A stretch of 64,000 nucleotides of DNA from Allomuricauda sp. Lineage in GTDB: Bacteria; Bacteroidota; Bacteroidia; Flavobacteriales; Flavobacteriaceae. Positions within the stretch are counted from its first letter, which is position 1. The number at the start of each line of letters is the position of its first letter. The position numbers and the translations under genes are program-made. Shown here piece by piece: positions 25,442-34,192 of the stretch. The stretch is taken from assembly GCA_003712125.1 (NCBI GenBank), contig RHLF01000002.1:806001-870000 (forward strand), written 5' to 3'. The notes under the pieces are model-generated. The model saw only the letters and a list, made by a program, of their open reading frames with translations. It was not told where the DNA came from and did not search any database.

Positions 25442-28258
25442 ATGATAGCTATGCAAAAAGAAAGAAGAACGGGGAATTCTTCCTCGATTCGTCTTGTGCT
25501 GTTTTTGGGCCTGATGTTATGTTTGGTTTTAAAATCTAGTGCCCAAGAAGAAAACACCACCATACCTTCTGATACACTTACCTTAAAAGCTGCATTGGTG
25601 CAATTGGAAGCTGAAACAGGATATCAATTTTTCTTTGTTGATGATTGGTTGGAGGGTAAACTCGCCCCTGAAAATAGTTCCAATGATGATTTGGCAGGCA
25701 CCCTTGGGGCTTTGCTGGCTGATACGGCCTTGAATTTTTATGTTTTGGAGGATGAAAAAAGGGTCATTCTCTTACAAAATACTATCATTTATGAAGAATT
25801 GCCACGGTTTTTCTTTGGCCGACCAGACTCCCTTGCTACAGAAGTAACCAACCTAGTCGAAGACAATAGACCACCTCCCGCGTTTTTTATAGAAAATAAC
25901 GAAAGAAGTGCCAGACAATACCCCTTGGTACGAATTGGAAAAGCAACCAACAATAATCTGAAAAGTAGGTATCAACTTCGTGGAAAGGTTGTCAACCGGA
26001 GGACAGGTGAGGCGGTTCCTGATTTGGCGATTCGGGTACTCGGTACAAATTTGGCGGCGGTTAGTGATTCCAATGGCAACTACGCCATAGAGCTTCCTTC
26101 GGGCTACAATGTCATATCTGCCACCGCCATGGGTATCGAAGACATGCGACGTGAAATTGTCATGTACAACGATGGCAACTTGGACTTGGCCATGGAAGAA
26201 GGCCTGCAAGAATTGGAAGGGGTTACCGTAGAGGCCGATGCCATTAGTAATGTTGAAGATACCAGCACCGGAACAGAATCCATTGATTTAGAGGAATCCA
26301 AAAACATTCCTTTGGTACTCGGAGAAAGAGATTTGCTCCAAGTTGCCAAGGCGTTGCCAGGTATATCTTCGGCAGGCGAAGGTGCTACGGGTCTAAATGT
26401 TCGTGGCGGCAAAACAGATCAAAATTTAGTATTGTTAGACGATGCGGTTATTTATAACCCCACCCACTTTTTTGGCATTTTTCAAGCGTTAAATCCATTT
26501 ACAACCGAAGGGGCCGATATCTATAAAGGAAGCATACCCGTAGAATTTGGAGGACGTCTGTCTTCGGTTTTTGATATTCGAACCAAAAATGGGAACGTAG
26601 AAAAATTCTCTGGCGAGGGATCCATAGGTCCTGTAACTGGAAACCTTGCACTTGAAATTCCCGTAAAAAAAGACACCTCTTCTTTAGTCATTGGGGGTAG
26701 GGGTGCCTATGCCGATTGGATTTTACGTTCATTGGATGAGGAATCGTTGAACAATAGCCAAGCGTCGTTCGTTGATGTCATCGCCAAGTATCACCACCGC
26801 TTTAATGAAAACAGCGAAATCAAGGGTACGGCTTACTTCAGTAGGGACGACTTTAGTATTACCTCAGATTCACTTTACAATTACACCAACCGCCTGGCCT
26901 CATTGCGATGGGACCACAGGCTCAGTGAAAAGACGATTGGCGCCTTGTCTGTGGCAAACAGTGATTACCGATTCGGAATTGATTTTGATGGTGAGGCCAA
27001 CACCGATTTTGATCTGAACTACAGTATTAATGAATCAGAATTAAAATACAAACTGAATACCCGCCTGAACGATCGGCATTCTTTAGATTATGGACTTTCC
27101 GCTAAATTTTATTCCGTAAATCCCGGAAGTATAGAACCTGAAGGAGGTGATTCGGATATTGCACCAATTTTTATTGACGAAGAACGTGCTGTTGAAGGCG
27201 CAGTGTACATAGGTGATGAAATTGAACTTACCGAGAAACTAAGTCTTGATTTGGGGGTACGCTATGCCTTTTTTGCTGCCTTGGGTTCAGCCACACAACG
27301 AACCTATTTTAATGGTCAGCCCAGAAATGAGGCTACTGTACAAGATACCATCAGCTACGGTAGTGGTGAGGTTATCGAAACCTACGGAGGTCCTGAAGCG
27401 AGAGTGGCGCTTCGCTATTTATTGGCACCCGATTTCTCGATCAAGGCCAGCTTTAACAATGCGTATCAATTCATTCACACCCTTACCAATAATACCACGG
27501 TATCTCCCATTGATACCTGGAAACTTTCCGATTTGAATATCGAACCGCAAACTGGGTACCAGGCCTCTTTAGGCCTATACAAGAATTTTAATGATAATAT
27601 GTACGAAGTAAGCCTTGAAGGCTACTATAAGCGCATGGATAACGTACTCGATTTCAAAACAGGTGCTGATTTGTTCTTGAATGAGAATGTGGAAACCGAA
27701 GTTTTGCAGGGTGATGGAAAAGCGTATGGGGTTGAATTTTTGATCAAGAAGAATAGAGGAAAGCTCAATGGGTGGTTAGGGTACACTTACGCCCGATCGT
27801 TGTATCGTTTTGACAGTCAGTTTAGCGAAGAACGCATCAATGGTGGAGAATTTTTCCCATCCAATTTTGACAAACCGCACGATGTGAGTTTAATTGCCAA
27901 TTACAAACTGACCAAGCGCTATAGCTTTTCGGCCAATTTTGTATATCAAACGGGGCGGCCAGTGACCTATCCTATAGGCACCTTCCGATTTAACAATGCC
28001 GATTTTGTGGCCTTTAGTGATAGAAACGAATTTAGAATTCCCGATTTCTACAGGTTAGACCTGGGAGTGAATATAGAAGGTAATCATAAGAAGAATAAAT
28101 TGGCCCACAGTTTTTGGACCATATCCGTTTACAATGTTCTGGGACGAAACAATCCGTATTCGGTGTTTTTTGTGACCGACAATGGTGAAGTTAAGGCATT
28201 GCAGAGTTCCATCTTTGCAATTCCTATCCCATCCATCACGTATAATTTTAAGTTTTAG
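25442..28258 (+). CDS. TonB-dependent receptor with STN and carboxypeptidase-like regulatory domains
   Basis: 938 residues. A signal peptide (LVLFLGLMLCLVLKSSAQ) is followed by an STN secretin/TonB N-terminal domain (about 45-115), a linker, a CarboxypepD_reg-like Ig domain ('RGKVVNRRTGEAVPDLAIRVLGTN', about 180-260), a plug ('GLNVRGGKTDQNLVLLDDAVIYNPTHFFGIFQALNP', about 265-400), and a 22-stranded-type barrel ending in the aromatic 'SITYNFKF'. It is an outer-membrane pore powered by TonB. STN domains often contact FecR-type anti-sigma factors, but no sigma/FecR pair is in this window. Three DUF4249 lipoproteins follow. An alternative ATG is at 25451. Confidence 0.9.
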   Translation: MIAMQKERRTGNSSSIRLVLFLGLMLCLVLKSSAQEENTTIPSDTLTLKAALVQLEAETGYQFFFVDDWLEGKLAPENSSNDDLAGTLGALLADTALNFYVLEDEKRVILLQNTIIYEELPRFFFGRPDSLATEVTNLVEDNRPPPAFFIENNERSARQYPLVRIGKATNNNLKSRYQLRGKVVNRRTGEAVPDLAIRVLGTNLAAVSDSNGNYAIELPSGYNVISATAMGIEDMRREIVMYNDGNLDLAMEEGLQELEGVTVEADAISNVEDTSTGTESIDLEESKNIPLVLGERDLLQVAKALPGISSAGEGATGLNVRGGKTDQNLVLLDDAVIYNPTHFFGIFQALNPFTTEGADIYKGSIPVEFGGRLSSVFDIRTKNGNVEKFSGEGSIGPVTGNLALEIPVKKDTSSLVIGGRGAYADWILRSLDEESLNNSQASFVDVIAKYHHRFNENSEIKGTAYFSRDDFSITSDSLYNYTNRLASLRWDHRLSEKTIGALSVANSDYRFGIDFDGEANTDFDLNYSINESELKYKLNTRLNDRHSLDYGLSAKFYSVNPGSIEPEGGDSDIAPIFIDEERAVEGAVYIGDEIELTEKLSLDLGVRYAFFAALGSATQRTYFNGQPRNEATVQDTISYGSGEVIETYGGPEARVALRYLLAPDFSIKASFNNAYQFIHTLTNNTTVSPIDTWKLSDLNIEPQTGYQASLGLYKNFNDNMYEVSLEGYYKRMDNVLDFKTGADLFLNENVETEVLQGDGKAYGVEFLIKKNRGKLNGWLGYTYARSLYRFDSQFSEERINGGEFFPSNFDKPHDVSLIANYKLTKRYSFSANFVYQTGRPVTYPIGTFRFNNADFVAFSDRNEFRIPDFYRLDLGVNIEGNHKKNKLAHSFWTISVYNVLGRNNPYSVFFVTDNGEVKALQSSIFAIPIPSITYNFKF

Positions 28259-28279
28259 GATTTTAAATTGCTATGAATC

Positions 28280-29566
28280 ATGAAAACTAAAAGAAACTTC
28301 AGAATTGTATTTGTGTGCCTTTTGGCCCTTTTTTGGAATTCCTGCGTCGAAGAGTTCGAAGCAGAAGATTTGAATTTTGAAAGTATTTTGGTGGTTGACG
28401 CCCGCTTAAATGATAAGATTGAAAGTCAATCTATCAATCTTTCACGCACCTTTGAATTTGATTCAATTCCCAATCCAGAGCGAAACGCCCAAGTCACCTT
28501 AGTGGGGGATGATGGTTCCAGTTTTTCTTTTAATGAGGGTGCTGGGGGCACCTACACCAGTGCATCAGTATTGCAGTTGTCTTCTGGTGTGGCCTATCAA
28601 TTGCAAATAACCACCCAAGATGGCACCAGCTATTCCTCAAATTTTGAAAGGATTCCGGCGCCTATCGCGATTGGTGATATGGAGGCTGTACGGAGAATCA
28701 ATAACACGGGCCTTGAAGGGGTTGCAATTGTACTTGACAATGCCAACAGTTCGGGTCAATCGGAATTTTTTAGGTATGAATATGAAGAAACCTATAAGGT
28801 AATCGCCCCTGATTTCAATCCGTTTGAATGGGACGAGGTAGACTACGATTTTTTCTGTGAAGATGATGATGGTTGGGGGGCCACGGTAGCTCCCAGGCAA
28901 GAGGAGGCCCAAACCTGTTTTGCCATGAATAGGTCGAATGATTTGATCTTGGCTTCAACCGCAAGCCTTGGAACTTCGGGATTGGAGGATTACGAGATTC
29001 GCTTTTTGAGTAGGGACAACTATTTCATATCGCACAGATACAGCATTCTTGTGAAGCAGTTTCATCATACGGTTGATGCCAATTCTTTTTTTAATACACT
29101 ACTTGATTTTTCAGGCTTCGAAAGCATTTTCAGCAACGTTCAGACGGGTATGTTGGAAGGAAACATCAAAGCAACCAATTCAGAGGCTTCGGTATTGGGT
29201 TATTTTGAACTGAGTTCCTATAGTGAAAAACGCATGTATTTTAATTATGCAGATTTGTTTCCAAACGAACCCTTACCGCCATATGCCATTAGTTGTGAAC
29301 TCATAGGTACCCCTTCTTTATATCCTGAGGGCTTCCATGCCACACTAATTGACGGGAAATTAGTGCTTGATGGCACTTCCAATAGCCCATTGTTAGATCA
29401 AATTTTGGCGGGTACGGTGGCCTTTGTTGGCGAGAATGAAAACTATCCAGGCACCTTGCCAGATGGAGAGCCAGACCGTGCACCATTTTTTGTGAAGGCC
29501 ACGGGTTGTGTAGATTGTCGTGAATATGGCAGTAATGTAGCACCTGATTTTTGGGTAGAGGAATGA
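28280..29566 (+). CDS. DUF4249 surface-type lipoprotein (copy 1)
   Basis: 428 residues with a lipoprotein signal (IVFVCLLALFWNSC). 'ESILVVDARLNDKIESQSINLSRTFEFDSIPNPERNAQVTLVGDDG' is an Ig-like start typical of DUF4249, followed by 'FRYEYEETYKVIAPDF' and 'YFISHRYSILVKQFHHTVDANSFFNTLL'. The C-terminus carries the family signature 'CVDCREYGSNVAPDFW'. It starts 21 bp after the receptor gene. DUF4249 proteins typically pair with TonB receptors, by analogy with SusC/SusD, and may capture a substrate at the surface. Function and ligand are unknown. Confidence 0.85.
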   Translation: MKTKRNFRIVFVCLLALFWNSCVEEFEAEDLNFESILVVDARLNDKIESQSINLSRTFEFDSIPNPERNAQVTLVGDDGSSFSFNEGAGGTYTSASVLQLSSGVAYQLQITTQDGTSYSSNFERIPAPIAIGDMEAVRRINNTGLEGVAIVLDNANSSGQSEFFRYEYEETYKVIAPDFNPFEWDEVDYDFFCEDDDGWGATVAPRQEEAQTCFAMNRSNDLILASTASLGTSGLEDYEIRFLSRDNYFISHRYSILVKQFHHTVDANSFFNTLLDFSGFESIFSNVQTGMLEGNIKATNSEASVLGYFELSSYSEKRMYFNYADLFPNEPLPPYAISCELIGTPSLYPEGFHATLIDGKLVLDGTSNSPLLDQILAGTVAFVGENENYPGTLPDGEPDRAPFFVKATGCVDCREYGSNVAPDFWVEE

Positions 29567-30918
29567 AGGCAGGATGGCAACATATGGTTCTTTGGTTTTT
29601 ACCGTTGGCGGGTTGTGTGGAGCCCTTTGAGGTAGACCCTGAAATTATTGGAACCTCCAGCTTGGAGGGCACCTTGATTGTGCAGGCGAATATTACGAAC
29701 ACTAACGGAAGACAACAGGTATTTTTAAGTAGAATGCAACAAGTAGAGAGCGATAGCACTGTAAATGTTCCAGAAAATACGTTGTTCAACCCGTTTACTC
29801 CCGTATTGATACAAAATGGGTTGGAACCTCAATTTGAGTCTGATGCCATCGTACAGGTGAGGGATGATTTGGGTACCGTATATGCATTCAATGAGGTTGA
29901 ACCGGGTACGTATGAATCTGCGACGATTTTCGCCGCCGATCCCAACCGATCGTACCAATTGGTTGTGACCACAAGCGATAATGAAGCCTACGTTTCGAAC
30001 ACGGTTTCTGTTCCGAACGTATCCTCAATAGACGCCATTTATGCAGAACGCATAATGACCGATTTAGGGCAGGAAGGCATGGCCATCTTTGTCGATTCTT
30101 CGGTGCCCCAAGACGGCGATAACCTGATTCGATACGCCTATGAAGAGACCTATAAAATAATTGCTCCCAATTGGACTCCAAGTGAATTTCAAATCATTAG
30201 AGAAGACCTGGAGTTCGTTTTTGACCCGGTTACGGGTGAACAAACAGGTATTCTTTACCCCGACGTGACTACGGTGCCCAGGGCCCGGGAAGAAAGGGTG
30301 TGTTTCAAAACAGATTACTCCGCCGAGGTCATTTTAGGTGACCTCGATAATGTTACAAACAATAGTATTTCACGCAATAGAGTGCGGTTTTTAGACAGGA
30401 ACAATCCAGTGATATCGCATCGCTACAGCATTTTGGTCAGGCAGTTTGTCACGTCTCAGACGGCTTTTAATTTTTATGAAAACCTGAGAAATTTTTCCAG
30501 CAGTGAAAGTTTGTTCAGTCAAGTGCAACCTGGACCTATAGAGGGCAATATTCAAAATGCAAATGGAGAACCGGTATTGGGCTTGTTCGAAGTGACAACA
30601 GAGACTAGCCAACGCTTATATTTTAATTATGCGGACTTTTTTCCGGGCGAACCCTTGCCACCTTACTTTGGCGACGGGTTCAATTGTGATCGAGTGTTGA
30701 GTCCGCCCTTGCCTAATCCTGAACGGGATGGCCCGCCTTCACCCGATGGTGCATGTCCTCAACCTTTGATTGAGCGCATAAAACTGGGTTTGGTAGAGTA
30801 TGTGGATGTGAATGGTAATCCAGGTATATGTGAAGGCCCTTATTTTGTAACACCTACGCTATGCGGAGATTGCACTATCGTAGGTAGTAATGTTGTACCT
30901 GATTTTTGGGAAGAATGA
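29563..30918 (+). CDS. DUF4249 surface-type lipoprotein (copy 2)
   Basis: I start at ATG 29563, which overlaps the stop of copy 1 (ATGA) and gives 451 residues; the TTG at 29551 in the track is unlikely. A short lipoprotein signal (MVLWFLPLAGC) precedes the DUF4249 pattern: 'GTLIVQANITNTNGRQQVFLSRMQQV', 'DAIVQVRDDLGTVYAFNEVEPGTYES', 'DNLIRYAYEETYKIIAPNWTPSEF' and 'VISHRYSILVRQFVTSQTAFNFYENLRNFSSSESLFSQVQPGPIEGNI'. The C-terminal signature is 'CGDCTIVGSNVVPDFW'. Copies 2 and 3 look closer to each other than to copy 1, including the shared 'TDLG' and 'IAPNWT' blocks. Confidence 0.85.
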   Translation: MKAGWQHMVLWFLPLAGCVEPFEVDPEIIGTSSLEGTLIVQANITNTNGRQQVFLSRMQQVESDSTVNVPENTLFNPFTPVLIQNGLEPQFESDAIVQVRDDLGTVYAFNEVEPGTYESATIFAADPNRSYQLVVTTSDNEAYVSNTVSVPNVSSIDAIYAERIMTDLGQEGMAIFVDSSVPQDGDNLIRYAYEETYKIIAPNWTPSEFQIIREDLEFVFDPVTGEQTGILYPDVTTVPRAREERVCFKTDYSAEVILGDLDNVTNNSISRNRVRFLDRNNPVISHRYSILVRQFVTSQTAFNFYENLRNFSSSESLFSQVQPGPIEGNIQNANGEPVLGLFEVTTETSQRLYFNYADFFPGEPLPPYFGDGFNCDRVLSPPLPNPERDGPPSPDGACPQPLIERIKLGLVEYVDVNGNPGICEGPYFVTPTLCGDCTIVGSNVVPDFWEE

Positions 30919-32225
30919 AGATAGTTAAACGCATAGTTCTTGTTTTGGGTGTTTTATTGGTTATAGCTTCTTGTATTGAAGAGCTGGAAACCGAAGTTTT
31001 TAGTGAAACGGATTTACCGGATATTTTGATCGTGGAAGCGACCTTGACCGATGAATTTAAACAACATGATATCAAATTAAGTTTGTTGGATTCCTTGGTC
31101 GACTTAGAAACCGATACCATTTTCAATCCATTTATCCCCCCAAGGGATGTTGAAATCGATTTGGTCAAACATGAAAGTGGCGCTTCGGTTCAAGTAACGA
31201 CCTCCAATGGAATGACCTATGATTTTTTTGAAGCTAGCCCAGGATTGTATCGCTCGAATCAAGAGTTTGCCGTAGCATCGGACGTTGATTATCAATTGTC
31301 CATCCGAAGGCAGAACGGTAAGGAATATAGCTCAGACCCCATGAAAATTGAAGGTATGGCAACAATTGGCAATATTTATGCCGAACGGACCGTCTCCGAT
31401 TTGGGCACGGTGGGTGTAGGTATCTTTATTGATTCAGAGACCCTTTCAGGCAATACGGGTAATTTAAGGTTCACCTATGATGAGACGCACAAAATAATAG
31501 CACCCAATTGGACATCTTTTCAATTCGAATTGACCAATTATGATCCCTGTGCCTTACCGGTACCAACATATGATTTAGAAATTGTTGAACGAACCACAGA
31601 GAGCAGAGTCTGTTTTAGTACAGAAGCCTCTCAAGAAATAGTACAAAGCCAACTAGATTTTAGTTCGGGTCAAAATTTGGAGCGCTTTATGGTACGCTTT
31701 ATAAGTCAAGATGATTATAAAATTGCCAATCGTTATAGTATCGAAGTACAACAAATGGTCTCTGGAGCGCAAGCATACGGGTTCTATGAACAGTTGGATA
31801 ATTTTAGCCGCAGTGACAACCTGTTTTCTCAAATACAACCGGGATTGCTGGGCGGCAATATAAGTATGGCTGATGGTAGTCAAGACGGGGTTATTGGTTT
31901 TTTTGACGTGGTCTCAGTTTCTAAAAGTCGCTTGTTTTTTAATTATGACGATTTTTTTGAAGGTGAGGAATTACCGGATTATCCTGTGGATTGCGGATTG
32001 CACTCATCACCTGAGTCGCACGCCTCATACTGTGCCAGTGGTTTGCTAGCCAATGATTGTCCGCAATCAATTATCGAGCGGGTAGATATTGGTGTGATAT
32101 CTTATGTGGGTGTAAACGGACTCAATCTTGGAACCTGTCCCGGACCTTATTTATATGTAGCCACACCCTGCGGTGATTGTACAAGACTAGGTAGCAATGT
32201 GGTTCCCGAATTTTGGGAAGAATAA
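30915..32225 (+). CDS. DUF4249 surface-type lipoprotein (copy 3)
   Basis: The ATG at 30915 overlaps the stop of copy 2 (ATGA), giving 436 residues. The lipoprotein signal is 'LVLGVLLVIASC'. It shares with copy 2 the 'PDILIVEATLTDEFKQHDIKLSLLDSL' start, 'GNIYAERTVSDLGTVGVGIFIDSE', 'FTYDETHKIIAPNWTSFQF', 'NRYSIEVQQMVSGAQAYGFYEQLDNFSRSDNLFSQIQPGLLGGNI' and the C-terminal 'CGDCTRLGSNVVPEFW'. The three DUF4249 genes are tandem, probably by duplication, and are translationally coupled. The role is unknown; surface exposure and binding for the linked TonB receptor are inferred. Confidence 0.85.
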   Translation: MKIVKRIVLVLGVLLVIASCIEELETEVFSETDLPDILIVEATLTDEFKQHDIKLSLLDSLVDLETDTIFNPFIPPRDVEIDLVKHESGASVQVTTSNGMTYDFFEASPGLYRSNQEFAVASDVDYQLSIRRQNGKEYSSDPMKIEGMATIGNIYAERTVSDLGTVGVGIFIDSETLSGNTGNLRFTYDETHKIIAPNWTSFQFELTNYDPCALPVPTYDLEIVERTTESRVCFSTEASQEIVQSQLDFSSGQNLERFMVRFISQDDYKIANRYSIEVQQMVSGAQAYGFYEQLDNFSRSDNLFSQIQPGLLGGNISMADGSQDGVIGFFDVVSVSKSRLFFNYDDFFEGEELPDYPVDCGLHSSPESHASYCASGLLANDCPQSIIERVDIGVISYVGVNGLNLGTCPGPYLYVATPCGDCTRLGSNVVPEFWEE

Positions 32226-32235
32226 ACAACTGATT

Positions 32236-33996
32236 ATGAAAAAAAGAAATTTCCTGACCCTAACCTTATTTTTTGCAGTAGTGACCTCATGGTCCCAATA
32301 TGTCATCAGATCTGTTGAAGAATTAAATAATTTGAAACAGGTTCCCCAAGAAAAGGTTTTCGTGAATCATACGGGGCCTGTGGTATTTGCAGGGGAGTAT
32401 ATGTATTATAGTTTTCAGTGTTTTAACGCTCAAAATAGCAGGCCATCAGCAGTAAGTAAAGTGGGGTATATTGCTTTGGTAAATGAAGAACGTGAATATG
32501 TGTTGGAACAAAAAATCAAATTGGTCAAAGGTTTAGGACAGGGTGATTTTTTCGTTTCTACCGATATCGCTTCAGGGAATTACAAACTTTTGGGATATAC
32601 CCAATGGATGAAGAATAATGGGTTGGCCCAAGTATTCAAAGACGATGTGGTTATCGTTAATCCGTATACTGTTGATCAATCCGCTTTGTTGGCAGATGCA
32701 GCTGCGGAAGAAAAAGAAATGGTGGCGCAAACCGCTCAAGTCATGGATTCCTCCACCGTTGGGTTGTTATTGAACGGTACGGTTTATGGAAAACGGGAAA
32801 AGGTCAACTTTTCATTAAAAAACTACAAGGGCAATTTGGGTAACGGCACCTATACCATTAAAATTAGGAAGAAAAGTGTCATCAACCCTGTGAACAAAAT
32901 GAATGCCATTACCTATGCCAAGGATTATTTGAATGTTGACAAGCAAATAAAATTGAAGGTTGGTGACAGTTTGTTTTTACCGGAACAGCGCGGGGAGTTG
33001 TTATTTGGAACGGTAACTGACGCGCTTTCAAACCAGCCCCTTTCGAATACTCCGGTGGTGGTTTCACTTCCTGGGAAAGAATTCGTGTTGAAATTTGCCA
33101 CCACTGATGACAATGGAACTTTTTACACGTATTTGCGAAAAGATTACAAGGAGCGCGTTGCCATTGTTCAGGTAGAAGACTCCGATAGGGACGTGGATAT
33201 TGTGATCAAAGCTCCTCGAAAATTGGATGTGTCCGAATTGGAATTCGGTACGTTTACCTTCAATGAAAAACTAGCCTCCGCCATTAAGAAACGAAGTGTT
33301 CATAACCAGATAGAGAACCAGTTTTTTTCACTAAAACCTGATTCTATTCTTTTGGGAGATCCCATCGACCCGTTTGATGGGGGAATTCCTGAGGTTTTTG
33401 TTTTAGACGACTATACCCGCTTCCCCACCTTTCAAGAAACCTTGGTTGAGATCTTAAACAATGCGGGATACCGTAACAATGCAGAGGGCAATGACTATAT
33501 ACGAATTGCGCAAGATTTTGAAACCTTTAATGAAGAATTCAATAGTTTCCCGGCGATTGTGCTGTTTGATGGGGTGTATATCACAAATCATGAGGCAATG
33601 AAGGAGTTTGATGCGCGAACCATTAAAAGCATTAGCCTTATTCGAGATCAATTTCAGTTGGCCAATAAGGAATATCAGGGAATATTATCGGTTGAAACTT
33701 TTGACGGAGATTATTTTGAAAACTACAACCAAATAAATGGTACTATCAATTCGATAATAAAACCAACGCCCATCAAGAATTACTATGTGCAAACCTATGG
33801 GAGCAACGATTTCAATCGAATTCCTGATTACCGAACACTGCTATTTTGGAAACCCAATGTTGTAGTGGAGGAAGGCAGTAATCTAGATTTTGAATTCTTC
33901 ACCTCCGACATCAGTGGCGAATATGAGGTCATCGTCGATGGTTTTACCACGTTTGGCAAGCCCATTTCTTTTACACGAAGTATTTTTGTTGAATAG
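32236..33996 (+). CDS. Secreted macroglobulin-like/Ig-like protein of the DUF4249 operon
   Basis: The ATG at 32236 gives 586 residues with a signal peptide (KKRNFLTLTLFFAVVTSWSQ); the track start at 32197 lies inside the previous gene. After residue 20 the sequence resembles alpha-2-macroglobulin-like MG domains: 'EKVFVNHTGPVVFAGEYMYYSFQCFN', 'IKLVKGLGQGDFFVSTDIASGNYKLLGYTQW'. A mid-part CarboxypepD_reg-like segment reads 'GELLFGTVTDALSNQPLSNTPVVVSLPG'. The C-terminal part has beta-strands. No bait, thioester or enzymatic motif is visible. It lies 10 bp after DUF4249 copy 3, so it belongs to that operon. Function unknown. Confidence 0.6.
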   Translation: MKKRNFLTLTLFFAVVTSWSQYVIRSVEELNNLKQVPQEKVFVNHTGPVVFAGEYMYYSFQCFNAQNSRPSAVSKVGYIALVNEEREYVLEQKIKLVKGLGQGDFFVSTDIASGNYKLLGYTQWMKNNGLAQVFKDDVVIVNPYTVDQSALLADAAAEEKEMVAQTAQVMDSSTVGLLLNGTVYGKREKVNFSLKNYKGNLGNGTYTIKIRKKSVINPVNKMNAITYAKDYLNVDKQIKLKVGDSLFLPEQRGELLFGTVTDALSNQPLSNTPVVVSLPGKEFVLKFATTDDNGTFYTYLRKDYKERVAIVQVEDSDRDVDIVIKAPRKLDVSELEFGTFTFNEKLASAIKKRSVHNQIENQFFSLKPDSILLGDPIDPFDGGIPEVFVLDDYTRFPTFQETLVEILNNAGYRNNAEGNDYIRIAQDFETFNEEFNSFPAIVLFDGVYITNHEAMKEFDARTIKSISLIRDQFQLANKEYQGILSVETFDGDYFENYNQINGTINSIIKPTPIKNYYVQTYGSNDFNRIPDYRTLLFWKPNVVVEEGSNLDFEFFTSDISGEYEVIVDGFTTFGKPISFTRSIFVE

Positions 33997-34169
33997 CTCC
34001 CTTAACGATTATTTTCTTTATTCGAACTAAAATTAGATGTGATATTGTATAGCTGATTCATCTAGGTCATTGATACATTAACAGCTAATTTGAATGAATT
34101 TTCGAAGATTTTTACTTTCCCTTAAAAGAAAATAGTTTAAAATAATAGAGTATATATTCTATAATATTC

Positions 34170-34177
34170 TATTTTTG
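34170..34177 (+). promoter_or_regulatory. Candidate -7 promoter element for yifB (TATTTTTG)
   Basis: TATTTTTGTGG, identical to the sequence before lpd, lies 15 bp before the ATG at 34193. The predicted leader is only about 10 nt. The 33997-34169 gap upstream shows no other feature. Confidence 0.45.
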
Positions 34178-34192
34178 TGGCAAATAGTAAAG

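Noticed and set aside
25442-28258. FecI/FecR-type signalling partner for the STN receptor
   Set aside because: No sigma factor or anti-sigma gene is found next to the receptor in this window, so STN alone does not prove transmembrane signalling.
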